Source: Symbiodinium natans
Lineage: Eukaryota; Sar; Dinophyceae; Suessiales; Symbiodiniaceae
Direction: 5' to 3'
DNA: 35,188 nucleotides
Assembly (NCBI GenBank): GCA_905221605.1
Contig: CAJNDS010001093.1
Location: forward strand, 1-35,188
Below, in pieces: positions 26,080 through 34,819 of the stretch. A program made the position numbers and the translations under genes. Every line of letters begins with the position of its first letter. The first letter of the stretch is position 1. The notes below the pieces were generated by a model, which was not told the DNA's origin, searched no databases, and saw nothing but the letters and a program-made list of their open reading frames with translations.

Positions 26080-26442
26080 TTAGATTCCTCCCAAACGCAC
26101 GCAGAGAATTCTGGCGCGAATCGCAAGTCCGGTCGCGTCTACCCTGGAAAGCGCCTTGCAGCAGCGTAGCACCATTGCAGCATCTTGCAGCTGCGCGGCT
26201 GCGTCTTTTGCAGCCTGCACACAGAAGACCTGCCGATGTCTGATTAGAAGGCTGCCGGGCTCGCCCAAGAATCTCTTCAACATTCCTTCCGAGTCCATTC
26301 CTACCGTGCTCAAAAGCAGGCGGTGGCCTATGTGCCTGATGCCACCCTCAGAAGTAGCTGCGAGCAGTCCAGGTAATCCATCAAAGGCCCCCTTAAAGGT
26401 CCCATTGAGCCGAGGAAGAGGAGCTTTTCTATTCCACAGCTT
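26080..26442 (-). CDS. unrecognised minus-strand terminal exon
   Basis: Reading the minus strand, acceptor TGGCTTCCCCAG opens 120 codons in phase 0 to TAA at 26080: KLWNRKAPLPRLNGTFKGAF ... GPLL-like hydrophobics ... HIGHRLLLSTVGMDSEGMLK ... AAAQLQDAAMVLRCCKALSR. The regular helical pattern and codon choice are clearly more coding-like than the opposite frame. The family is not recognised; alpha-helical repeats are possible. Its upstream (minus-strand) intron edge runs into the telomeric array at 26457-26543. Confidence 0.5.
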   Translation of the reverse strand, partial: KLWNRKAPLPRLNGTFKGAFDGLPGLLAATSEGGIRHIGHRLLLSTVGMDSEGMLKRFLGEPGSLLIRHRQVFCVQAAKDAAAQLQDAAMVLRCCKALSRVDATGLAIRARILCVRLGGI

Positions 26443-26456
26443 CTGGGGAAGCCAAA

Positions 26457-26543
26457 GCCCTAAACCCTCAACCCTCAACCCTCAACCCTAAACCCTAAAC
26501 CCTAAACCCTAAACCCTAAACCCTAAACCCTAAACCCTAAACC
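26457..26543 (-). repeat. telomeric array shared by divergent exons
   Basis: Twelve CCCTAAA-type units lying between a minus-strand exon (26080-26442) and a plus-strand exon (26560-26637). Confidence 0.92.
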
Positions 26544-26559
26544 TTTCCTCGAAGCTCAG

Positions 26560-28785
26560 GAGTTGCAGCGCACTTTAGACAATTTCGAGATGCTGGGCAT
26601 CTCCCTGGACCAACTGCAGGCCTGGGGCTTTTTACGGGTGGGTTTAGGGGTTTAGGGTTTAGGGTTTAGGGTTTAGGGTTTAGGGTTTAGGGTTTGGGGT
26701 TCAGCAGCTCCGGGTCGAGCAGTTTCATGGCAAAGTTACAATTTTTGGCTCTGATATAGCACCCACCCACCCAGAGAATCCCATAACATTGAGAAAAACA
26801 ACAATACAAGTATTCTCCAATCATCTCAGTTTCAAAGGCCTAAACGAACGGACACAACAAACACACCTAATATTCTTAACTACTTCATATTCTTGCCATT
26901 GCATCTCTTCGTTAGCCTCCCCCTTGAAACCCAACACCCCGGCCTTGAGGCCTTGAAACCCTAAACCCCGACCTTGAGGCCCTGAAACCCTAAACCCCCG
27001 CCTTGAGGCCCTGAAACCCTAAACCCCGCCTTGAGGCCTTGAAACCCTAAACCCCGGCCTTGAGGCCTTGAGGCCTTGAGGCCTGGGCCTTAAACCACGG
27101 GCCTTAAACCACGAATTATGGGCCTTCAACCACGGGCCTTAAACCACGAATTATGGGCCTTAAACCACGAATTATGGGCTTTAAACCACGGGCCCATTTC
27201 ACGAATTCTGGGCCTTAAACCACGAACCCCGGGCCTTAAACCACGAAGGTCATTAAGGATTAAATTAAAGGCCCAGTATTCGTGGTTTAAGGCTCGGTAT
27301 TCGTGGTTTAAGGCCCGGGGTTCGTGGTTTAAAGCCGAAGGGGACGGTCGGCCTTAAACCACGAACCCGGGCCTTAAACCACGAAGGTCATTAAGGTTTA
27401 AATTGTTATAGGAAAGAGAGGTTTAGGGCTTAGGGTTTAGGGTTTAGGGTTTAGGGGTGTATGGGGTTGAGGGGTTTCTGGGTTTGGGAGTTCATGATTT
27501 CTGGAGACAGCGGCCTGGCGAGGGTTCTGAGCTTATATAGGGCGGCATGCTATCCTCTAAACCCTAAACCCTAAACCCTAAACCCTGAAAAAGGCCGAGC
27601 TGGGCAAGGACTTGGGCCCGGATGAAGAATCCGTCAGGCTGGTGGTCGAACTGAATCGGACGGCCTCCTACTCCCACTCCGACTTCGTAAATCCACAGGT
27701 AGGGGTTTAGGGTTTAGGGTTTAGGGTTCAGGGTTTAGGGTTTGGGGTTTAGGGTTTAGGGTTTAGGGGTTTAGGGTTAGGGGCCCTTTTGGATATCTTC
27801 TGGTCTTTCCTTGTTGGGCTTAAGAGGACCCTGTTGAGGAATATGTTGCCAAAGGGGCTCTAAAATTGGCCCATCCCCAGGCTGAGAGTTGCTGGCTCTC
27901 CACATTCTTTCAGAGTCTTGGCTCTGGTTTTTTTTTTTTTTTGCGAGGGGGGAGTTTTTTTTGGGTGGGACGTTCCTTCTTGTAGTAGCACTTAAGAGGG
28001 AATAGAATAGGGGGAGGGTACTATGATCCCTATGGAGGAGTGTCAGTTTTCAGGGGGAACATCCTAAGTCTTTTGTATCAGTACGTGAAGTTGCCATAGG
28101 GTTGCACAGGAAAGAACATGACGGCCCGTACTTTTTTCTTAAGCTATTTCTTGAGGAGTTCCTGAAACCAGAACCCCAGGAGTCTGTGGCACTCCCGCGT
28201 CTTCCACACGGCCTTCGAGAATCTTGTGAAGCCTGTCACGGCCAAGGACGGGACGCCCTTGAAAGCCCTGCAAAAGACGTGGCGCATGTACGAGCAAGCC
28301 TCGACGTCGAAGACGCTGGTTCCGGTGGGGGAGCTCGTGGCTGCTTGGGGCGACTTGGTAGCCCAGTGGTACCCTTTTCCCTGTTTTTTTTGAGGTTCAA
28401 GGTTCCCTTACGAAGAAGCCAACCAACAAAGGGTGCCCTGATTGTGATGTGGTTACTGGGGCACCAAGGTGAGGGATATGGTGATTGCTCCGAAGCTTTT
28501 GGAAAGTTTCACCAGGCCTCTGATCTGCAATTCCTCTCAGACCTTTTCGCTTTCGTGCCAGTGCCGTGGACTGGAAGTGCCACCAGCACCGGGCAGTTAC
28601 ACGAACTGGTGGAACAGTTGGGCGTTCAGTCTTGCCCCTTGCTCGTTTTCGACCTCACGTTTCCGGAGTTGGAGCGCAGCTCCATGCAAACATTGGCCTG
28701 GGCCTTGCGCCCAGACACGGACTTGGGTGGTGCGCGGCTTGTGGCCATGGGCTGCTACATGGAGGACCAACGACAGCCCTGGTGA
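26560..28785 (+). CDS. multi-exon unrecognised gene with telomeric and MITE introns
   Basis: Exons all join in phase 0: 26560-26637 (ELQRTLDNFEMLGISLDQLQ then AWGFLR), 27594-27698 (AELGKDLGPDEESVRLVVEL then NRTASYSHSDFVNPQ), 28172-28357 (NPRSLWHSRVFHTAFENLVK ... TLVPVGELVAAWGDL), and 28469 onward (VRDMVIAPKLLESFT). Donors are CGG|GTGGGTTTAGGG, CAG|GTAGGGGTTTAGGG and TTG|GTAGCCC; acceptors are GAAAAAG, AAACCAG and CACCAAG. Intron 3 (28358-28468) is a MITE C. After about 28515 coding character moves to the +2 frame (DLFAFVPVPWTGSATSTGQL ... LVFDLTFPELE ...), ending TGA 28783, so there is an indel, a missed splice or decay. No family recognised; the start is not located. Confidence 0.5.
26640..26702 (+). 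repeat. interstitial telomeric array, G strand, at an intron start
   Basis: TTTAGGG units beginning two bases after the GT donor of exon 26560-26637. Confidence 0.9.
26922..27083 (+). repeat. composite minisatellite: GCCTTGAGGCC plus CCCTAAACCCC
   Basis: Four to five units of about 29-30 bp, each GCCTTGAGGCCCTGAAACCC followed by TAAACCCC, then three bare CCTTGAGG units. A telomere unit is fixed inside a longer repeat. Confidence 0.85.
27084..27395. repeat. 21-bp minisatellite with internal inversion
   Basis: Direct units GGGCCTTAAACCACGAATTAT at 27084-27245, then an inverted block (ATTCGTGGTTTAAGGCC type) at 27270-27336, then direct units to 27395. AAGGTCATTAAGG follows the units at 27246 and again near 27385. 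The arms could form a large hairpin. A plus-strand open frame here is only the repeat (LNHELWA). Confidence 0.9.
27703..27781 (+). repeat. telomeric array at an intron start
   Basis: About eleven TTTAGGG units beginning four bases after the GT donor CAG|GTAGGGG. Confidence 0.9.
27967..28064. mobile_element. MITE family B, divergent copy inside an intron
   Basis: GGGACGTTCCTTCTTGTAGT and CAGTTTTCAGGGGGAACATCC resemble the family B ends; ACTATGATCCCTATGGAGGA matches its core. Confidence 0.5.
28358..28468 (+). mobile_element. MITE family C acting as a GT-AG intron
   Basis: A 111-bp element starting GTAGCCCAGTGGTACCC and ending GGTTACTGGGGCACCAAG, with inverted GCCCAGT/ACTGGGG ends. Removing exactly this piece restores a continuous frame (AAWGDL|VRDMVIAPK). 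Other copies at 24540, 29751 and 30716 also end in AG. Confidence 0.6.
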
Positions 28786-28799
28786 TTCACTAAGAGAGG

Positions 28800-29270
28800 C
28801 CTTCTTTTAAGTGATATAGGAAAGTTTACTCAAACTCTCAGGCCTCGTACCCGCGAAGGTTCTCTTGCAAGGCATGCCCTGAAGTTGAGCTTGAAAAATT
28901 TACGCTGAGAGCGCGCTAATATTCACTTCTATTCTGCCCGAAACGCACAGTAAATAAGCCTTGTTTGTTACATCTGTTCATGCCTTTATGCTAGAACTTA
29001 ATTAAACCGTACACACTAGTAGCCCAATAATCTTAACTTCACGATAATGTGTTTCTTAATTCTATTTGTTATATTCATATTTATCATTATTATTATTATT
29101 ATTACTGATATTCATTATACCATAACAGTAAGAATACTAAGCTTCTCAAAAAGCTCTTGGATACGACGTTCTCTTGGGTAAACATTAGAGGTCTGTTCAT
29201 GCGTGGTCTCTGTTCTCTTCGCTCATTACATATCATCCCCTGTCGGGATCCTCACCTCAAACCCCCAAGA
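28800..29270. other. AT-rich sequence without a gene
   Basis: Low-complexity ATT repeats at 29090-29105 and AT-rich unique sequence. No gene is seen. Confidence 0.6.
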
Positions 29271-29271
29271 C

Positions 29272-29528
<257 letters not shown>

Positions 29529-29750
29529 CCCTAAACCCTAGAACCTTAAATCCTAAACTCCAAAACCCCCAAAACTTTGAAGCCTATAAACCCTACACCC
29601 TAAACCCCTACCACTGTCGCGTCGCCTCCCAGTTCGAGGCGCCTTCTCTGAGGCCCTTGCGGGGCCATTTGGTTTAGGGTTTAGGCGGGTCTACCATAAC
29701 AAAGGAGCAATACTATTCGCGTGTAGGGTTTAGGGTTACAGGGTTACTAG

Positions 29751-29860
29751 GATGCCCAGTAGTACCCTTATTCTCTTTTTGGGGGGTTTAGGTTCCCTTA
29801 TGAACCCCTTTTAAGCAAAAAAGGGCACCTTTTTTAAGCCTTGGTTACTGGGCAGCCTAG
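29751..29860. mobile_element. MITE family C, copy
   Basis: Starts GATGCCCAGTAGTACCCTTA and ends TTGGTTACTGGGCAGCCTAG; the interior GGTTCCCTTATGAACCCC and AAGGGCACC match the family. It begins GA and ends AG, compatible with a GA-AG intron. Confidence 0.75.
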
Positions 29861-30038
29861 GTCAAAGGATGAAAATCATTGGGTTTTGGGTTTAGGGTTC
29901 GAGGAGCCTGGCTGCCTGTCATGAGCCTATATGTTGGGAACTTAGACTTAAGTTCCTTCACAGCCTAAACCTAGACCCCCGGTGATGGTAACATTAGCTT
30001 AAGTTCCAACCCTAAACCCTAAACCCTAAACCCGGAAG

Positions 30039-30123
30039 CCCGTTTTCCCTTGTGCTGCTTCTGGGTGAGGACATTCGGCACTACGTGGTCTTCTGCCGAA
30101 GCCTCTCCAACCCGGCGGAGTAG
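30039..30123 (+). CDS. terminal exon island
   Basis: Acceptor CCCGGAAG|C; the frame reads PFSLVLLLGEDIRHYVVFCR then SLSNPAE and TAG 30121. Beta-strand-rich. Its phase (needs two preceding bases) is compatible with the end of 28469-28515, so it could be the 3' exon of that gene in an alternative model. C-strand repeat lies upstream and G-strand repeat downstream. Confidence 0.4.
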
Positions 30124-30159
30124 CTCGACATAGCTCGACCTGAGGATTTGCATGTGAAT

Positions 30160-30240
30160 GGTTTAGGGTTTAGGGCTTGGGGTTAGGGATTAGGGATTAG
30201 GGTTTAGGGTTTAGGGTTTGGGGTTTGGGGTTTGGGGTGT
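30160..30240 (+). repeat. telomeric and TTTGGGG-variant array, G strand
   Basis: Units shift from TTTAGGG to GATTAGG and finally TTTGGGG. The next 230 bp have open frames but no firm gene. Confidence 0.85.
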
Positions 30241-30535
30241 TTTTTGGGGGAAGGTCTTTCAATGAAGTAAAGGCTTGTGGGGCTTTGCAAACTCGCAGCG
30301 ATAGCGAGCGTGCGTATGCTGTTTATGAGACCACGTATCTCGTGCTGCGCTTCTTTTCTCTGAGGGTTTGCTCTTCTCGGTTGTCCCTTAGACCGTACCT
30401 GTCGCCACTGCATGAAATCGGGTTCCTTTGCATAAGGCCCCTGACTGCAACTGGATTTTTCGCTGAACCCTAAACTTTACAACCCCACCCTGAGCCTAAG
30501 CCCTAAACCCTAAGCCCTAAACCGTGACCCGACAG

Positions 30536-30633
30536 GTGGCTCTTTTTCAATGACTTGCCGAGCCTCGCCGCTGGCGCACCGGGGAGGTTTGCGCAGTGGC
30601 TAGACCCATGGCCGTGGGGTTTCATCCTGCCGG
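30536..30633 (+). CDS. exon island, Trp-rich
   Basis: Acceptor CCGACAG|G; the frame reads WLFFNDLPSLAAGAPGRFAQ then WLDPWPWGFILP; GT donor CCGG|GTTTAGGG whose GT is the first bases of the telomeric array. Clearly protein-like. C-strand repeat (30468-30523) upstream, G-strand repeat (30632-30708) downstream. Family unknown. Confidence 0.5.
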
Positions 30634-30715
30634 GTTTAGGGTTTAGGGTTTAGGCTTTAGGGTTAGGGTTTTAGGGTTTAGGGTCTAGGGTTTAGGGTTC
30701 AGGTCCCATGTACTT

Positions 30716-30824
30716 AGGCCCAGTGGTGCCCTTTACTTGCTGTTTTTTAGCTCTGGGTTTCCTTGTAAAGTAACCAACCAAGGAAGGGTGCCCACCAGGT
30801 ATAGTATATTCCTGGGCCCTAAAG
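30716..30824. mobile_element. MITE family C, copy
   Basis: GCCCAGTGGTGCCCTTTACT, then GGTTTCCTTGTAAAGTAACC, AGGAAGGGTGCCC and the end CCTGGGCCCTAAAG. The 3' flank CTGGGCCCTAAAGCTACTCT recurs at 31597, probably a deleted copy. Confidence 0.7.
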
Positions 30825-30996
30825 CTACTCTAGTGTAACCCCTTTATATACTACACAGGTACATGAACCCTCAGGGTAATGAGTACCCTCTGCTATTGGG
30901 ACTGATCGGTCTTCCGCGCATCAGAAGGCAAACCGTCAGACAAACCGTCATTCTTGTATACTCGAGTTTTCATGGAGCCGGTTGTGGATCCGTGAA

Positions 30997-31057
30997 GCCT
31001 AAACCCTAAACCCTAAACCCTAAACCCTAAACCCTAAACCCTAAACCCTAAACCCTA
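30997..31057 (-). repeat. interstitial telomeric array, C strand
   Basis: About nine near-perfect CCCTAAA units directly before an exon acceptor. Confidence 0.93.
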
Positions 31058-31063
31058 ACCAAG

Positions 31064-31188
31064 GACGTGTCCCGTGCCTGTGGCAGATATGGAGCCTGTC
31101 CCCGCATGCTTCTGTTCGAGAACGCGCAGGCTTCCCTGAGTCTCTTCCAGAAGGCCTGGGCCCGCCTGGGCGTCGCTTCAACTGTCGG
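31064..31188 (+). CDS. exon island
   Basis: Acceptor CTAACCAAG|GAC; the frame reads DVSRACGRYGACPRMLLFEN then AQASLSLFQKAWARLGVAST; GT donor GTCGG|GTCCTC is likely, though the frame stays open to the TTTAGGG array at 31228. An amphipathic helix is evident. Family unknown. Confidence 0.45.
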
Positions 31189-31351
31189 GTCCTCTAAGGG
31201 GTCCTCCTATGTCCTCCTTATAGGGGGTTTGGGTTTAGGGGTTAGGGTTTAGGGTTTAGGGCTTAGGGTCCTCCTTATGATAAGGGAAAGCACTCCGAAA
31301 GGTATCCCGAACCCAAGAACGATCCTCCGCCTTCAGCGCTTACCATACCTG

Positions 31352-31565
31352 TCACAATAGCCCTTCTTCAGGCAGCAAGGGGAAGTTCTTACATTGAGCA
31401 CGTGCAAGGTTTAGGGGGTTTAGGCCGAAAGGGTGCAACCTTGAAAGCCTTGCAAAGGCGAAGCAGCAATCTGAGGAGGTTCCGCACAGAGGCAACGAGT
31501 GCAAGATCTCATAAGAGTCGCCAGCAGGGCGATATTGGACAGACAGCGCCTTGCAACTGCTTTCC
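31352..31565 (-). CDS. possible minus-strand terminal exon
   Basis: On the minus strand, after an AAG acceptor-like site, a frame reads SCKALSVQYRPAGDSYEILH then SLPLCGTSSDCCFAFARLSR and on to TGA at 31352. Cys-containing with balanced composition, but part (GLNPLNLA) overlaps telomere-like sequence. Low confidence. Confidence 0.25.
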
Positions 31566-31753
31566 CTAAGGGTCCATGTACCTATGTAACACATACTGGG
31601 CCCTAAAGCTACTCTATTTCGGAAGCCTTTCAAGGCCCAAGCATAGACTATATGGGGCTTTACGAAAAGAGGGTATCCTTAGTATAGGCTAATCAGGACC
31701 CCAACAAGGTACCCCTATTTTCGGAAATACCGATATATAGGCATGTATATACC

Positions 31754-31842
31754 CTGAACCCCAAACCCCAAACCCCAAACCCCAAACCCCAAACCCTAAA
31801 CCCTAAACCCCAAACCCCAAACCCTAAACCCTAAACCCTAAT
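31754..31842 (-). repeat. telomere-variant array (CCCCAAA units)
   Basis: Alternating runs of CCCCAAA and CCCTAAA, consistent with local spread of a point variant. Confidence 0.9.
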
Positions 31843-31862
31843 ATAGGTAAAATAGGTACATT

Positions 31863-31964
31863 ATGGATCCTTGGGGCTTTGGCAGCGTCGGCACCTTGCA
31901 CGCCTCCGGCCACGAGACTGCCGAGACGGGCGAATGCACAGCAGCTCTGCTCTCAGAGCTTTGA
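31863..31964 (+). CDS. possible exon or short ORF
   Basis: ATG 31863 opens MDPWGFGSVGTLHASGHETA then ETGECTAALLSEL and TGA. It lies between a C-strand array and a G-strand array (31984-32029). It could be a first exon or a terminal exon opened at AATAG|G. No domain. Confidence 0.3.
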   Translation: MDPWGFGSVGTLHASGHETAETGECTAALLSEL

Positions 31965-31983
31965 GGTGCCTGAGCAAAAAAAG

Positions 31984-32029
31984 GGTTTAGGGTTTAGGGT
32001 TTAGGGTTTAGGGTTTAGGGTTTAGGGCA
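31984..32029 (+). repeat. interstitial telomeric array, G strand
   Basis: Six to seven perfect TTTAGGG units. The next 360 bp (32,030-32,390) show an open frame but no firm gene. Confidence 0.92.
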
Positions 32030-32450
32030 AAAGAGCGCAGAAGAATGTTCGTAAGCTCACCGTCAAAGAGCGGCGCGATTCCAGCTTTTGTGCAGATTGC
32101 GGTTTCTAAAAGAATGGGATCACTATCTCTCACTCGTTCTCTACATGTTGGTGATAGACTTTCTTCTTATGCCTGGCTTGCATTTAGTAGGAGAGCCGAG
32201 CTCACAGTTAGAGAAGCTAAGGATCGCAAGTCCCACAGGACGGAAAAATGTGAAAGGCTCCATCGGCACTAGCTAGCTCTCCAATTGCCCTACCTTTTGT
32301 TGGGGGGTGCCAACCTCTTCTAACTCATATCCAAGTTATTTCTATAGGATTTCCAACTCCACGCAAAAGCCATGGACAACAGAAGTTGCAGCTAAACCCT
32401 AAAGCCTCAACCCTCAACCCTAAACCCTAAACCCTAAACCCTAAACCCAG

Positions 32451-32544
32451 GCCCACCACTGTTGTGTCCGCCGCAGCCGAGATTCCCTGAGGCTGCATGT
32501 GTTTCAAGAGAGCCGGGGCTCTGGAATCCACAAGTTTTCAGGGG
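32451..32544 (+). CDS. exon island
   Basis: The acceptor CCCTAAACCCAG|GCC lies at the very end of the C-strand array; the frame reads AHHCCVRRSRDSLRLHVFQE then SRGSGIHKFSG; GT donor GGGG|GTTTAGGG is at the start of the G-strand block. Both splice sites overlap telomere-type sequence. Family unknown. Confidence 0.4.
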
Positions 32545-32707
32545 GTTTAGGGCTTAGGGCTTAGGGCTTAGGGATAGGGTTGAGTGTTCTCCCGTTCTTC
32601 CCCTAAGTGCCATACACACCCAATCGAATTCCTCAAGTCCCATATGGCTACAAACGCGAGCTACTGGGGAATTTGAGCCTTGGCACCTGGGACAGAGCTG
32701 CTGCTCG

Positions 32708-33703
32708 ATGAGCTTTTGGCGCTTGTTACCGGCCTCACGCCCTGGCCTGCTGCCATGCGGGGTATCTGCGCGGCCCCTGCTACGCAAGTCCTTGCGAGAA
32801 CAAGGACTCGCACGACGCGCCCGCAACATACACAAGTTGATGCTGACCATGCTGGCAGATTGGGGATCACTTCAGACAGTCGCCACGGGCGGTGACCACA
32901 GCTGCGTGGTGAGGGCCGATGGACAATTGGTCTGTTTTGGATACAACAAGTATGGCCAGTGCGATGTCCCTGACGACCTTGGCCCAGTTGTGGCCGTATC
33001 CGCAGGCGCTCGCCACACCTGCGCCATGAAAGCAAGCGGTCAGCTTGTTTGCTTTGGCAAGAATGAAAACAACCAGTGTCAGGTGCCAAGCGACCTGGGG
33101 CCAGTTCTGGCGGTCGCTACCGGCAGCTATCACACCTGTGCGGTGAAGAAGGATGGTCACCTGGTCTGCTTTGGTGTGAATAAGTTTGGCCAATGCGACG
33201 TCCCGACTGGTTTGGGAAGAGTCCAGTCTGTCTCGGCCAACGGTCACTACACTTGCGCAGTGACAGAAAATGCGAAGCTGGTCTGCTTCGGAATGAACTT
33301 TCAAGGCCAGTGTGACGTGCCAGCCGGTCTGGGGCCAGTGCTCGCAGTCTCCACAGGCAGCAGCCACACCTGCGCAGTGAGGACGGATGGCCAGCTAGCT
33401 TGCTTCGGCCACAACAGGTACGGTCAGTGCGATGTGCCTGCGCACGTAGGGTCGGTTCGTGGAGTTTCCGCTGGAACGGGCTACACCTGTGTTGTGACCA
33501 CAGAAGGCGAGTTGGTTTGCTTTGGTAGGAATGACGAAGGTCAGTGCAATTGGCCAAGAAGCGCACCACAGGTTCTTTCAGTTTCGGCAGGACCTCGTCA
33601 CAAGTGTGTTGTGCTGGCAAGTGGCCAACTACAATGCTTGGGAACGAATGACAAGGGTCAGTGTGACGCTCCCGAGAGTATGGGGGCGGTTCTGATCACT
33701 TGA
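32708..33703 (+). CDS. RCC1/BLIP-II-like seven-repeat protein
   Basis: An intronless 331-residue frame. From nt 32879 seven consecutive 39-residue units follow, each of the form V-[AS]-x-G-x-x-H-T-C-A-V-x-x-x-G-x-L-V-C-F-G-x-N-x-x-G-Q-C-D-V-P, the RCC1_2 type of beta-propeller blade (HERC, UVR8, BLIP-II). Seven blades would close one propeller. Each unit has three Cys. The first 57 residues are basic with no clear signal peptide; the true start could be the ATG at 32708 or one further in (32840). Such proteins bind partners through the propeller; no catalytic HECT or other domain is attached. Partner unknown. Confidence 0.8.
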   Translation: MSFWRLLPASRPGLLPCGVSARPLLRKSLREQGLARRARNIHKLMLTMLADWGSLQTVATGGDHSCVVRADGQLVCFGYNKYGQCDVPDDLGPVVAVSAGARHTCAMKASGQLVCFGKNENNQCQVPSDLGPVLAVATGSYHTCAVKKDGHLVCFGVNKFGQCDVPTGLGRVQSVSANGHYTCAVTENAKLVCFGMNFQGQCDVPAGLGPVLAVSTGSSHTCAVRTDGQLACFGHNRYGQCDVPAHVGSVRGVSAGTGYTCVVTTEGELVCFGRNDEGQCNWPRSAPQVLSVSAGPRHKCVVLASGQLQCLGTNDKGQCDAPESMGAVLIT

Positions 33704-33733
33704 AACCTGGCAATGGAAGACAGCCGATCCTTA

Positions 33734-33865
33734 CCCTAAACCCTAAACCCCTAACCCCTAAACCCTAAACCCTAAACCCTAAACCCTAAACCCTAAACCC
33801 TAAACCCTAAACCCTAAACCCTAAACCCTAAACCCCTAAACCAGAAACCCTAGACCCTAAACCGC
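33734..33865 (-). repeat. interstitial telomeric array, C strand
   Basis: About eighteen CCCTAAA-type units just after the RCC1-like gene. Confidence 0.93.
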
Positions 33866-33978
33866 TTGAATCTAAGCCGCGAGACCAAAGAGGCCCAGTG
33901 CCCTCTAATCAGGGAATCTACTTTGATGGGGGGGTCTTTTGAGTCAGGGTTCCTTTTGTGGATTTTCGAGTATAGTGG

Positions 33979-34585
33979 GTTTAGGGTTTAGAGTTTAGGG
34001 TTTAGGGTTTAGGGTTTAGGGTTGAGCTTTGCCAGGTGGTCGCCTGAGCGGCTCATCATAGAATCCCAGAAATCTTACCCTTGTTGATTTAGATTGCCGG
34101 CATGATCGAAAGCTACAGGCTGGAATCAGGTGTCTTGCTAAATTCAACATTTTTGGGCCAGTTGATGGTGTGAAGGGATTCGCATTGGTTCAACGAACAG
34201 TTCTCCATGTTTGCCAAAACCTAGGTCCAAACCACAGGCTCCGACCACCCAAACACAAATCCCCAATTCAAACCCTAACCCCCAAACCCTAAACCCCAAC
34301 CCAAAGCTGTCAAACCCTAAACTGTCAAACCCTAAATTGTCAAACCCTATCCCCAAACCCTCCGAGACTCTCGGTCCCGGGGCTTGAGGCGTCCAGCGCT
34401 TAAGGACTCTCAGGCTGCGTTTAGTGCTTGGGGTTTAGGGTTCAGGGTGCAGGGTTTGGGTTTAGTTCGGGCTTAGGCCCGTGCTTTCGGCAAGCTGGGG
34501 TGATGGTTTAGGGTTACCCTAAAACTCAAACCCCCGAAGCCTAGATCCTACACACTAGCCCAACGCAGCCTAAACCCTACACCCT
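33979..34585. repeat. alternating telomeric blocks without a clear gene
   Basis: G strand at 33979-34025 and 34430-34465; C strand at 34268-34366 and 34512-34585. Three CAAACCCTAAA[CT]TGT units lie at 34311-34346. No coding island is convincing. Confidence 0.8.
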
Positions 34586-34607
34586 ACCCAAATACCCATG
34601 CCTGCAG

Positions 34608-34721
34608 CTCCACGGTTCAAATACGGCCATGCTCCAGAACATGGCGGACAGGGAGATGGAAGTCATGAAGTCGCCGCAGGAGCCACACGAAATCACCCAT
34701 AACCATGCTAAGCCCATATAA
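34608..34721 (+). CDS. exon island
   Basis: Acceptor CATGCCTGCAG|CTC; the frame reads LHGSNTAMLQNMADREMEVM then KSPQEPHEITHN and on to TAA 34719. Charged helix, Met-rich. The opposite minus-strand frame is less protein-like. Family unknown. Confidence 0.4.
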   Translation, partial: LHGSNTAMLQNMADREMEVMKSPQEPHEITHNHAKPI

Positions 34722-34819
34722 GCCCCATAGCCATGCCACGTCCTAAGATGGCCGTTTTGGAACAATGTTGTCGGCTTACTCAATTCGTTGAGGACGATAT
34801 GGAGGGACACATTAGGAGA

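Noticed and set aside
27118-27357. 79-codon frame with LNHELWA repeats
   Set aside because: It is the 21-bp minisatellite read in frame; no coding context.
32867-33620. Minus-strand frames of 166-167 codons
   Set aside because: Antisense shadows of the RCC1-like repeats.
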